Source of the DNA: an uncultured Lachnospiraceae bacterium
GTDB taxonomy: Bacteria > Bacillota > Clostridia > Lachnospirales > Lachnospiraceae
Direction: 5' to 3'
DNA: 36,276 nt
Assembly (NCBI GenBank): GCA_900542015.1
Contig: UQLY01000021.1
Location: forward strand, 1-36,276
Shown: in pieces, positions 22,782 to 30,616 of the stretch
Numbering within the stretch: the first letter of the stretch is position 1
Layout of the letters: each line of letters begins with the position of its first letter
The notes under the pieces: generated by a model
The model's database searches: none
Seen by the model: only the letters and a program-made list of their open reading frames with translations
What the model was told of the DNA's origin: nothing
Position numbers and translations under genes: made by a program

Positions 22782-24254
22782 ATGAAAAAGAAATTATTAA
22801 GTGTATTGCTTTCTACAGCTATGGTAGCATCCTTGTTAGTAGGCTGTGGCGACACAGAAGAGCCTGCTACAGAGCCCGCTGCTGAACCCGCTGAAGAAGA
22901 AACAGAAGAACCCGCTGAGGAGCCTGCAGAAGAAGAAACAGAAGAGCCTGCAGAGGAAGAAGCATCCGCAGAGTGGACAGCTGATCTTTCCGCTGATACA
23001 GGTTCTGTATTAAACATCTACTGCTGGAATGAAGAGTTCAAAACCCGTGTAACAGATCACTATCCTGGATACACAGACAACGGAGACGGAACCGGCAAGA
23101 TCGGTGATGTAACTGTAAATTGGGTTATCGTACCTTCTGATGACATGGCTTATCAGAACAACTTAGACGAGACCTTATTGAAACAGGCTGACGCAGCTGA
23201 TGACGACAAGATCGATATGTTCCTGATCGAAGCTGACTACGCATTAAAATATGTAAATGCTGAAGGCGTATGCTTATCCATGGATGATCTTGGATTAACA
23301 GATTACATGGGAGACCAGTATCAGTATACAAAAGACATCGTTACTGATGCAAACGGCAACGTAAACGGTACTTCCTGGCAGGCTTGCCCCGGTCTTTACA
23401 TCTACAGACGTTCTGTAGCAAAAGAAGTATTCGGAACAGACGATCCTGATGAAGTTCAGACACACTTCGCTGATTGGGATAAATTCGCTGAGTCCGCTCA
23501 GCAGTTAGCAGATGCTGGCTGGAAGGTAGTTTCCGGTTATGATGATGCTTACCGTGTATTCTCCCAGAACGTATCTACTCCTTGGGTAGTAGACGGAAAG
23601 ATCACCATCGATGACAACATCAAAGCATGGGTTGATCAGACAAAAGACTTCACAGACAAAGGCTTCAACAACAAGACATCCTTATGGTCTGATGATTGGG
23701 GCAAAGGCATGAGCTCCGCAGGCGACGTATTCGGTTACTTCGGACCCGCTTGGTTCATCGATTTCACAATGACAGGTTATGCAATGGATGACTCCGAAGG
23801 AGAAGCAGCTGTTGGTAACGGTACATGGGGTGACTGGGCAGCAATCGAAGGTCCTCAGAGCTATTTCTGGGGCGGTACATGGGTATGTGCAGCTCAGGGA
23901 TCTGACAATGCAGGCTTAGTAGCTGACATTATGTATCAGTTGACATGCAATCCTGATGTCATGAAAGAAATCGTAACAGCTGACAACGACTTCTGTAACA
24001 ACCAGCCTCTGATGGAGGAAATGGCTGCAACAGGCACAACAAACGAATTCTTAGGCGGCGAGAACGTACTTGAGAAATTCTGTGCAGCAGTTGGCAACAT
24101 CAGCATGGAAAACAGCACAATCTATGATCAGGGTATGACAGAACAGTTCCAGGGCGCTATGAAAGACTACTTCGACGGCAACGTTGATTATGATACAGCT
24201 CTTGAGAACTTCTACACAAATATCGAAACAAGATATCCTGAATTAACACACTAA
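22782..24254 (+). CDS. sugar ABC transporter binding lipoprotein, copy 1
   Basis: A 490-residue extracellular solute-binding lipoprotein of the CUT1 type. The signal peptide ends in the lipobox LLVGC (Cys22). A long acidic linker of Glu/Pro/Thr repeats (about 25-62) follows, then the two-lobed binding domain. The ATG at 22782 is preceded by AGAGGAGGAAC, a very strong site. The ligand is probably a beta-glucoside such as cellobiose or a cellodextrin, inferred from the divergent cellobiose phosphorylase. The paralog at 28882-30366 has the same N-terminus but differs in a loop around residue 325. Third-position use favours A and T compared with the paralog, in line with high expression. Confidence 0.92.
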   Translation: MKKKLLSVLLSTAMVASLLVGCGDTEEPATEPAAEPAEEETEEPAEEPAEEETEEPAEEEASAEWTADLSADTGSVLNIYCWNEEFKTRVTDHYPGYTDNGDGTGKIGDVTVNWVIVPSDDMAYQNNLDETLLKQADAADDDKIDMFLIEADYALKYVNAEGVCLSMDDLGLTDYMGDQYQYTKDIVTDANGNVNGTSWQACPGLYIYRRSVAKEVFGTDDPDEVQTHFADWDKFAESAQQLADAGWKVVSGYDDAYRVFSQNVSTPWVVDGKITIDDNIKAWVDQTKDFTDKGFNNKTSLWSDDWGKGMSSAGDVFGYFGPAWFIDFTMTGYAMDDSEGEAAVGNGTWGDWAAIEGPQSYFWGGTWVCAAQGSDNAGLVADIMYQLTCNPDVMKEIVTADNDFCNNQPLMEEMAATGTTNEFLGGENVLEKFCAAVGNISMENSTIYDQGMTEQFQGAMKDYFDGNVDYDTALENFYTNIETRYPELTH

Positions 24255-24290
24255 TAGAAGGCTCGGTTGAGTGATTTGATTTAGTACCTT

Positions 24291-24350
24291 TACAGGGTGG
24301 GGTGCATGGCGCCTCATCCTGTATATACTATAAAGACCTTTTGAAAGGTC
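24291..24350 (+). promoter_or_regulatory. intercistronic double hairpin, copy 1
   Basis: A 15-bp stem (24291-24305 with 24309-24323, three G-U pairs, ATG loop) is followed by GACCTTT-TG-AAAGGTC (24335-24350). The second hairpin has no T run. It is conserved in the paralogous operon at 28784-28843. It probably protects the binding-protein mRNA 3' end or limits read-through into the permeases. Confidence 0.7.
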
Positions 24351-24367
24351 GGATATGAGGTGATTGA

Positions 24368-25273
24368 ATGACAAAAAAGAAGAGTTGTGTCAGCTACACA
24401 AAATGGGGCTATATCTTCTTGATTCCCTTCTTTCTTGTGTATACCATTTTCAACTTAGTTCCGCTGGTTCAAACTTTCTATTACAGCTTTTTTGAAAACT
24501 ACAGATCCGGTCTGACAACGATCGGACCTAATTTTGTTGGTTTTCAAAACTTCGCAACAATTTTTACTAAGTATGATTTGTTAAAATATGCAGGAAACAC
24601 AGCGATTATGTGGATTATCGGTTTCGTTCCCCAGATCGTGATTTCCTTGTTATTAGCGGCATGGTTCACTGACCTGAACCTGAAATTAAAAGGACAGAGA
24701 TTTTTTAAAACCGTAATCTATCTGCCCAACCTGATCATGGCATCCGCTTTCTCCATGTTGTTCTTTACAATTTTTGCAGACAGCGGTCCGGTCAACAGTA
24801 TTTTAGTAGGCATTGGCATTTTAGATGAGCCGTTCCGTTTCTTCTCAAGTATAGGAGGAACGAGGGGACTGGTAGGTCTGATGAACTTCCTGATGTGGTT
24901 CGGTAATACCACCATCCTGTTAATGGCAGGTATGATGGGTATCGATCCTTCCTTATTCGAGGCGGCGGAAGTTGACGGGGCAAAGCCCATGCAGATCTTC
25001 CGTTATATCACAATGCCTTTGTTAAAACCTATTTTGGTTTATGTAGTCATCACTTCCTTGATCGGTGGTATCCAGATGTTCGATGTACCGCAGATTTTAA
25101 CTGCAGGCGACGGTTCGCCCAACGGCTCTACCAAGACGCTGATTATGTTCTTGAACGAGCATTTGTTCAGTAAGAACTACGGTATGGCGGGTTCACTTTC
25201 CGTAATCCTGTTTATCATTACTGCGATCCTGAGCGTCTGCGTCTACTACGCGTTAACGAAGCAAAACGATTAG
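24368..25273 (+). CDS. sugar ABC permease 1 (MalF/UgpA type), copy 1
   Basis: A 301-residue inner-membrane subunit of a CUT1 sugar importer with about six membrane segments. The cytoplasmic EAA loop is clear (EAAEVDGAKPMQIFRYITMPLLKP as a pattern, about 198-220) and docks the ATPase. The start has GAGGTGATTGA upstream. It follows the binding protein after a hairpin pair and precedes the second permease by 13 nt. It differs only slightly from the paralog at 27858-28766. No ATPase gene is in the window, so a shared MsmK-type ATPase encoded elsewhere is expected. Confidence 0.93.
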   Translation: MTKKKSCVSYTKWGYIFLIPFFLVYTIFNLVPLVQTFYYSFFENYRSGLTTIGPNFVGFQNFATIFTKYDLLKYAGNTAIMWIIGFVPQIVISLLLAAWFTDLNLKLKGQRFFKTVIYLPNLIMASAFSMLFFTIFADSGPVNSILVGIGILDEPFRFFSSIGGTRGLVGLMNFLMWFGNTTILLMAGMMGIDPSLFEAAEVDGAKPMQIFRYITMPLLKPILVYVVITSLIGGIQMFDVPQILTAGDGSPNGSTKTLIMFLNEHLFSKNYGMAGSLSVILFIITAILSVCVYYALTKQND

Positions 25274-25286
25274 GAGGTGTGAGCAG

Positions 25287-26153
25287 ATGGAAAAAACTAA
25301 AAAGAAATCAGGTGCAAGCGGTGCTTTAAAGGCACGTCGCGCACTTGCATATATCGTTTTAATTATTTTGACAATCCTGTGTCTGTTCTCTTTCTACATA
25401 TTGATTATCAATGCAACGAGAGCACACTCTGAGATTGGTAAAGGATTTTCCGCGCTTCCCGGTTCTGCTTTTGTCAGAAACTTTAAGAACCTGATGAGCG
25501 ATGCAAACCTTCCGGTATTCAGAGGATTGTTGAACAGCTTAATTATAGCAGCGGCTTCCGCAGCGTTATCCGTATATTTCTCGGCACTGACTGCGTACTC
25601 CATCCACTGTTATGATTTCAAGGGAAGAAATGTCGTATTCACATTTATCCTGATGATTATGACAATCCCTACCCAGGTAACCGCATTAGGTTTTATCAGA
25701 TGGATGGATACCCTGCATTTGATGAATACCTTCTGGCCGTTGATCATTCCTTCGGTTGCGGCTCCAGCCGTGTTCTTCTTTATGAAACAGTACATGGACA
25801 GCGCGCTGCCCATTGAGATCGTAGAAGCGGCTCGTATCGACGGTTCCAACGAGTTTGGCACCTTCAATAAGATCGTACTGCCGATCATGAAACCGGCGTT
25901 TGCGGTACAGGCAATCTTCACCTTCGTAACTTCCTGGAATAACTACTTTACTCCGGCACTGGTTTTGACCGACAAGAACAAAAAGACCTTACCTATCTTA
26001 ATCGCACAGTTAAGAAGCGCTGACTTCTTAAAGTTCGATATGGGTAAAGTTTACATGATGATTTTCCTTTCGATCTTGCCGGTAGTTGTTGTTTACCTGT
26101 GCTTATCCAAGTACATCATTCAGGGTGTTGCTTTGGGATCTGTTAAAGGTTAA
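25287..26153 (+). CDS. sugar ABC permease 2 (MalG type), copy 1
   Basis: A 288-residue partner permease with about six membrane segments and an EAA loop (EIVEAARIDGSNEFGTFNKI). TTAGGAGGTG lies just before the ATG. It ends the first copy of the operon and is followed by a strong terminator. The protein is almost identical to the paralog at 26978-27844 over its middle and C-terminal parts. Confidence 0.93.
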   Translation: MEKTKKKSGASGALKARRALAYIVLIILTILCLFSFYILIINATRAHSEIGKGFSALPGSAFVRNFKNLMSDANLPVFRGLLNSLIIAAASAALSVYFSALTAYSIHCYDFKGRNVVFTFILMIMTIPTQVTALGFIRWMDTLHLMNTFWPLIIPSVAAPAVFFFMKQYMDSALPIEIVEAARIDGSNEFGTFNKIVLPIMKPAFAVQAIFTFVTSWNNYFTPALVLTDKNKKTLPILIAQLRSADFLKFDMGKVYMMIFLSILPVVVVYLCLSKYIIQGVALGSVKG

Positions 26154-26187
26154 ATGGCATTTGACCATAAATAAGATAAGATCAATC

Positions 26188-26225
26188 AAATCTCCGCTGT
26201 TGCAATATGCAGCGGAGATTTTTTC
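26188..26225 (+). terminator. terminator of first sugar operon
   Basis: AAATCTCCGCTG pairs with CAGCGGAGATTT, followed by TTTC. Confidence 0.9.
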
Positions 26226-26250
26226 TGTTTGTATTGTTTATGAAAAAATA

Positions 26251-26279
26251 CATTTCACACGACGCAGATAAAGTATAAT
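26251..26279 (+). promoter_or_regulatory. candidate promoter of the 127-residue gene
   Basis: TATAAT at 26274-26279 is exact. The -35 (CATTTC at 26251) is weak. It lies 36 nt before the ATG. Confidence 0.45.
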
Positions 26280-26315
26280 AGAGAAACAAGGACTTGTGAT
26301 AAGAAGGTATCTGCA

Positions 26316-26699
26316 ATGACAACGATTATTGACGGACGTAAATTAAAGGTTTTTGAATATTTCCAGCAGCTTTGCGATTATGCGGAGTGGCAACAGGAGG
26401 ACAGAGATTATTTGTGGCTGCAGATGCTGACCCATGAATCTTTGTATCGGGAATTTGTGTACTATCTGGAGCATCATGAAATGCTTGGAGAATTGTCTTT
26501 TCACGGATATACGCTGATCGATTTGTATGTCTTTCAGATGGACCGCTATAATTTGATCCATGATATCGGGAAAAATACGGGAAACTGCAACAAAGAAGAC
26601 CTGGTGCTGCGCGCTTTCCATACCATGGCGCGATTTTACGAACAACCTGCCTATTTTGACAAGAAACTCAGCGAAGGGGAAGGCATGGATAAGTTTTAA
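26316..26699 (+). CDS. hypothetical protein between the inverted operons
   Basis: A 127-residue protein that I do not recognise. It is rich in Tyr, Glu, Leu and His, is probably mainly helical, and has no signal peptide or membrane segment. AAGAAGG about 10 nt before the ATG and an exact TATAAT upstream support it as a real gene. It is the only gene between the two convergent copies of the sugar operon, and the palindromic element copy 2 begins 16 nt after its stop. No function can be inferred from position with confidence. Confidence 0.75.
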   Translation: MTTIIDGRKLKVFEYFQQLCDYAEWQQEDRDYLWLQMLTHESLYREFVYYLEHHEMLGELSFHGYTLIDLYVFQMDRYNLIHDIGKNTGNCNKEDLVLRAFHTMARFYEQPAYFDKKLSEGEGMDKF

Positions 26700-26714
26700 G
26701 GCATTTCAAATCAG

Positions 26715-26888
26715 AAAAAAGCGGCTGTCACATTTATAAATTTGTATATTGATCACGGAAACACGCTTTCGCTCTATAAAAACGCAGCGGTACATAAATC
26801 CGCAAAATACGCGGATTAAGTACCGGCGTTTTTATAAAGGTTTCCTTTGATCAATATACAAATTTATAAATGCGACAGCCGCTTTTTT
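26715..26888. repeat. palindromic structured element, copy 2
   Basis: The outer arms 26715-26755 and 26848-26888 are complementary over about 40 bp with one mismatch, starting with AAAAAA and ending with TTTTTT, so both strands could end transcription here. Their sequence is unrelated to the arms of copy 1. The core matches copy 1: GGAAAC/GTTTCC, loop ACGCTTTCGCTC, TATAAAAACGC/GCGTTTTTATA, GGTAC/GTACC and ATCCGC/GCGGAT with loop AAAATAC. The third helix differs from copy 1 on both strands in a compensating way. It lies between convergent genes. Confidence 0.88.
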
Positions 26889-26950
26889 GACGATACTTTG
26901 TATAACATGACACTTTGTATCAAGCATTTTCAGTAAGTGTTTATTTTATC

Positions 26951-26989
26951 TTTTGACTATTTTATTTTTTGACCATTTTATCCTTTGAC
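26951..26989 (-). repeat. three 16-bp tandem repeats spanning a stop codon
   Basis: On the minus strand GTCAAA units occur at 16-bp intervals (plus-strand TTTGAC at 26952, 26968 and 26984). The first unit contains the last codons and TAA of permease 2. Confidence 0.7.
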
Positions 26990-27844
26990 CGATCCCAAGG
27001 CGACGCCTTGGATAATGTACTTGGATAAGCACAGGTAAACTACAATGACCGGTAAAATGGATAAGAAAATCATCATATAAACTTTACCCATATCAAATTT
27101 CATAAAATCGGCGCTTCTTAACTGCGCGATTAAAATCGGCAATGTTTTCATATCCTTTTCCGTTAAAATCAACGCCGGAGTAAAGTAGTTGTTCCAGGAG
27201 GTTACGAAGGTGAAGATTGCCTGTACCGCAAACGCCGGTTTCATGATCGGCAGTACGATCTTATTGAAGGTGCCAAACTCGTTGGAACCGTCGATACGAG
27301 CCGCTTCTACGATCTCAATGGGCAGCGCGCTGTCCATGTACTGTTTCATAAAGAAGAACACGGCTGGAGCCGCAACCGAAGGAATGATCAACGGCCAGAA
27401 GGTATTCATCAAATGCAGGGTATCCATCCATCTGATAAAACCCAATGCGGTTACCTGGGTGGGAATCGTCATAATCATTAGAATGAATGTAAATATAACG
27501 TTTCTTCCCTTAAAATCGTAGCAATGAATAGAATATGCGGTCAGCGCCGAAAAATATACGGATAACGCCGCAGAGCACGCAGCTACGATCAGACTGTTGA
27601 GCAGACCGCGGAATACCGGGAGTTGGGCGTCGCTTAAAAGGTTTTTCAGATTTCTGACGAAATATTGTCCCGGAAGAACGGAGAAGCCCTTACTGATCTC
27701 ACTATGTAATCTTGTGGAATTGATAATCAAAATATAAAACGAGAAAAGGCACAGGATTGTCAAAATAATTAAAACAATATATGCAAGTGCGCGGCGTGCC
27801 TTTAAAGAACCGCTCGCACCCGATTTCTTTTTAGTTTTTTCCAT
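26978..27844 (-). CDS. sugar ABC permease 2 (MalG type), copy 2
   Basis: A 288-residue permease paralogous to 25287-26153, with the same EAA loop (EIVEAARIDGSNEFGTFNKI) and about six membrane segments. Most changes are in the first extracytoplasmic part (about residues 44-75). The C-terminus GSVKG is identical. The ribosome site TAGGAGGTG lies 6-14 nt before the ATG. The stop codon lies in a triplicated 16-bp unit. It is the last gene of the second operon. Downstream the only terminator-like structure is the palindromic element copy 2. Confidence 0.93.
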   Translation of the reverse strand: MEKTKKKSGASGSLKARRALAYIVLIILTILCLFSFYILIINSTRLHSEISKGFSVLPGQYFVRNLKNLLSDAQLPVFRGLLNSLIVAACSAALSVYFSALTAYSIHCYDFKGRNVIFTFILMIMTIPTQVTALGFIRWMDTLHLMNTFWPLIIPSVAAPAVFFFMKQYMDSALPIEIVEAARIDGSNEFGTFNKIVLPIMKPAFAVQAIFTFVTSWNNYFTPALILTEKDMKTLPILIAQLRSADFMKFDMGKVYMMIFLSILPVIVVYLCLSKYIIQGVALGSVKG

Positions 27845-27857
27845 CCGCTTACACCTC

Positions 27858-28766
27858 CTAATCGTTTTGCTTCGTCAACGCGTAGTAGACGCAGACGCTC
27901 AGGATCGCAGTAATGATAAACAGGGTAACGGAAAGCGCGCCCGCCATGCCGTAATTTTTGCTGAACAGGTGGTCGTTTAAGAACATAATCAGCGTCTTGG
28001 TAGAGCGGTTGGGCGAACCGTCGCCTGCGGTCAAAATCTGCGGTACATCGAACATCTGGATACCGCCGATCAAGGAAGTGATAACTACATAAACCAAAAT
28101 AGGTTTTAACAAAGGCATTGTGATATAACGGAAGATCTGCATGGGCTTTGCCCCGTCAACTTCCGCCGCCTCAAATAAGGAAGGATCGATACCCATCATA
28201 CCTGCCATCAACAGGATCGTAGTGTTGCCGAACCACATCAGGAAGTTCATCAGACCTACCAGACCTCTCGTTCCCGCCACGCTTGAGAAGAAACGGAACG
28301 GTTCGTCCAGTATGCCGATAGTTACTAAAATGTTGTTAATGGGACCGCCGTCTGCAAAAATCGTAAAGAACAACATGGAGAAAGCGGACGCCATGATCAG
28401 GTTGGGCAGATAGATTACGGTTTTGAAAAATCTCTGTCCTTTTAATTTCAGGTTCAGGTCAGTGAACCATGCCGCTAACAACAGGGAAATCACGATCTGG
28501 GGAACGAAACCGATAATCCACATGATCGCCGTGTTTCCTGCGTATTTAAACAGGTCGCTGCTGCCGGAAAATATTTTAACAAAATTTCCGAAGCCGACGA
28601 AATTAGGTCCGATCTGGGTCAGACCGGATCTGTAGTTTTCAAAAAAGCTGTAATAAAACGTTTGGATCAGCGGAACTAAGTTGAAAATGGTATACACAAG
28701 AAAGAAGGGAATCAAGAAGATATAGCCCCATTTTGTGTAGCTGACACAACTCTTCTTTTTTGTCAT
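27858..28766 (-). CDS. sugar ABC permease 1 (MalF/UgpA type), copy 2
   Basis: A 302-residue permease paralogous to 24368-25273, with the EAA loop and six membrane segments conserved. Differences cluster near residues 50-75 (one residue longer around SGSSDLFKYAG) and around 140-165. Silent positions use more G and C than copy 1. GAGGTGATTGA precedes the ATG, as in copy 1. It is spaced 13 nt from permease 2. Confidence 0.93.
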   Translation of the reverse strand: MTKKKSCVSYTKWGYIFLIPFFLVYTIFNLVPLIQTFYYSFFENYRSGLTQIGPNFVGFGNFVKIFSGSSDLFKYAGNTAIMWIIGFVPQIVISLLLAAWFTDLNLKLKGQRFFKTVIYLPNLIMASAFSMLFFTIFADGGPINNILVTIGILDEPFRFFSSVAGTRGLVGLMNFLMWFGNTTILLMAGMMGIDPSLFEAAEVDGAKPMQIFRYITMPLLKPILVYVVITSLIGGIQMFDVPQILTAGDGSPNRSTKTLIMFLNDHLFSKNYGMAGALSVTLFIITAILSVCVYYALTKQND

Positions 28767-28783
28767 TCAATCACCTCATATCC

Positions 28784-28843
28784 GACCTTTCAAAAGGTCT
28801 TTATAGTATATACAGGATGAGGCGCCGTGCACCCCACCCTGTA
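28784..28843 (-). promoter_or_regulatory. intercistronic double hairpin, copy 2
   Basis: The same two structures as at 24291-24350: a 15-bp stem with a 3-nt loop (28811-28843) and GACCTTT/AAAGGTC (28784-28799). The stems are identical to copy 1 and the loop differs (ACG instead of ATG). Confidence 0.7.
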
Positions 28844-28881
28844 AAGGTACTAATCACTAAATCACGCAACCAAATCGGTTA

Positions 28882-30366
28882 TTAGTGTGTTAATTCAGGA
28901 TATTTTACTTCAATATTGGTATAGAAGTTTTCCAATGCCGTGTCTAAATCAACGTTGCCGTCGAAGTAGTCTTTCATAGCGCCCTGGAACTGTTCTGTCA
29001 TACCCTGATCATAGATTGTGCTGTTTTCCATGCTGATGTTGCCTACGGTAGCGCAGAATTTCTCAAGTACGTTCTCGCCGCCAAGGAAGCCGGAGGTGAT
29101 GCCTGCTGCAGCCATTTCCTCCATCAGAGGCTGGTTGTTGCAGAAGTCGTTGTCAGCCGTTACGATGCCTTCCATAACGTCAGGGTTGCAGGTCAACTGA
29201 TACATAATGTCAGCTACCAAGCCTGCATTGTCCGTGCCCTGAGCCGCACATGCCCATGTGCCGCCCCAGAAATAGCGCTGAGGACCTTCGATTGCTGCCC
29301 AGTCGCCCCATGTACCGTTGCCGATTTCCTGAGGAGCGTCGGTATCGTCTAACGTAGCGCCTCTAGGTCCGCTCATGGTAAAGTCGATAACCCATGCGGG
29401 TCCGAAGTAACCGAATACGTTACCTGAAGATCCCATACCTTTTGTCCAGTCGTCGGACCATAAGGACGTCTTGTTGTTGAAGCCTTTGTCTGTAAAGTCT
29501 TTGGTCTGATCAACCCAAGCCATAATATTGTCGTCGATGGTAATTTTGCCGTCTACAACCCAGGGAGTAGATACGTTCTGGGAGAATACACGGTAAGCGT
29601 CGTCATAACCGGAAACTACTTTCCAGCCTGCGTCAGCAAGCTCCTGAGCGGATTCAGCAAACTTATCCCAATCGGAGAAGTGTGTCTGCACCTCTGTAGG
29701 ATCGTCTGTTCCGAATACTTCTTTTGCTACAGAACGTCTGTAGATGTAAAGACCGGGGCAAGCCTGCCAGGAAGTACCGTTTACGTTGCCGTTTGCATCA
29801 GTAACGATGTCTTTTGTATACTGATACTGGTCTCCCATGTAATCTGTTAATCCAAGATCATCCATGGATAAGCATACGCCTTCAGCATTTACATATTTTA
29901 ATGCGTAGTCAGCTTCGATCAGGAACATATCGATCTTGTCGTCATCAGCTGCGTCAGCCTGTTTTAATAAGGTTTCGTCCAGGTTGTTCTGATAAGCCAT
30001 GTCGTCAGAAGGTACGATAACCCAGTTTACCTGAATGTCTCCGATGGAACCGGTAGCGCCGTCTCCGTTGTCTGTGTATCCCGGATAATGATCCCTTACA
30101 CGTCTCTGAAATTCATCGTTCCAGCAGTAGATGTTCAATACCTTACCGGTATCGGCGGAAAGATCGGCTGTCCACTCTGCGGATGCTTCTTCCTCTGCAG
30201 GCTCTTCTGTTTCTTCTTCTGCAGGCTCCTCAGCGGGTTCTTCTGTTTCTTCTTCAGCGGGTTCAGCAGCGGGCTCTGTAGCAGGCTCTTCTGTGTCGCC
30301 ACAGCCTACTAACAAGGATGCTACCATAGCTGTAGAAAGCAATACACTTAATAATTTCTTTTTCAT
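28882..30366 (-). CDS. sugar ABC transporter binding lipoprotein, copy 2
   Basis: A 494-residue CUT1-type binding lipoprotein paralogous to 22782-24254. The signal peptide, lipobox (Cys22) and acidic Glu/Pro linker are identical to copy 1. The binding domain differs at several places, most clearly a loop around residues 325-345 (SGPRGATLDDTDAPQ versus a shorter TGYAMDDSEG stretch) and near residues 85-105. These could change ligand preference, which is inference. AGAGGAGGAAC precedes the ATG. The leader with GTTATC-TTACG-GATAAC is shared with copy 1, so both operons may answer to one regulator. Confidence 0.92.
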   Translation of the reverse strand: MKKKLLSVLLSTAMVASLLVGCGDTEEPATEPAAEPAEEETEEPAEEPAEEETEEPAEEEASAEWTADLSADTGKVLNIYCWNDEFQRRVRDHYPGYTDNGDGATGSIGDIQVNWVIVPSDDMAYQNNLDETLLKQADAADDDKIDMFLIEADYALKYVNAEGVCLSMDDLGLTDYMGDQYQYTKDIVTDANGNVNGTSWQACPGLYIYRRSVAKEVFGTDDPTEVQTHFSDWDKFAESAQELADAGWKVVSGYDDAYRVFSQNVSTPWVVDGKITIDDNIMAWVDQTKDFTDKGFNNKTSLWSDDWTKGMGSSGNVFGYFGPAWVIDFTMSGPRGATLDDTDAPQEIGNGTWGDWAAIEGPQRYFWGGTWACAAQGTDNAGLVADIMYQLTCNPDVMEGIVTADNDFCNNQPLMEEMAAAGITSGFLGGENVLEKFCATVGNISMENSTIYDQGMTEQFQGAMKDYFDGNVDLDTALENFYTNIEVKYPELTH

Positions 30367-30434
30367 TCTTTTTGTTCCTCCTCTAAAAGATTGTTTTGAA
30401 TATAAGTGTGTTGATAGTTACGCATTTATTTCAT

Positions 30435-30451
30435 GTTATCCGTAAGATAAC
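30435..30451 (-). promoter_or_regulatory. operator-like palindrome, copy 2
   Basis: The same GTTATC-TTACG-GATAAC as at 22698-22714, in the same position relative to the binding-protein start, with about 65 nt of leader conserved after it and little similarity before it. Confidence 0.6.
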
Positions 30452-30545
30452 TTACAATGGTTTTAAGGATATTTTTGAGGAAAAATCGGCTGAAACAGGG
30501 AGAGAAGGATGGAAAGAAAAAGCGGGAAATATACAGGTTGCTTAC

Positions 30546-30578
30546 AAAAAAATTGCCTGCGGCATAACCGCAGACAAT
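30546..30578 (-). terminator. terminator of the recombinase gene
   Basis: On the minus strand TTGTCTGCGG pairs with CCGCAGGCAA (one mismatch), followed by seven T. Confidence 0.85.
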
Positions 30579-30616
30579 CAAAGAAAAAATAAAAATGCGA
30601 AATATAATACAAAAAA

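Larger units (their letters stand above)
22698..26153 (+). repeat. left arm of inverted operon duplication
   Basis: From the operator-like palindrome to the end of the second permease, this block is paralogous to 26978-30451 on the opposite strand, with the same gene order, leaders and intercistronic hairpins. Confidence 0.9.
26978..30451 (-). repeat. right arm of inverted operon duplication
   Basis: Counterpart of 22698-26153 on the opposite strand: operator-like palindrome, leader, binding protein, hairpins and two permeases. Similarity is mosaic. Long near-identical tracts (for example about 29730-29990 against 23150-23440) alternate with tracts full of silent changes. Confidence 0.9.

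Noticed and set aside
22643..23017. Ser/Ala-rich minus-strand frame opposite the binding-protein linker
   Set aside because: The antisense of a Glu/Pro-rich repeat; the same artefact occurs at 30131-30445.
26715..30451. Composite transposon made from the two inverted operon copies
   Set aside because: No transposase lies within or beside the arms and no terminal repeats or target duplications were seen.
30435..30500. Sigma-A promoter at the palindrome of the second sugar operon
   Set aside because: No -35/-10 pair with 16-18 bp spacing is convincing in either copy, so only an operator-like site is reported.
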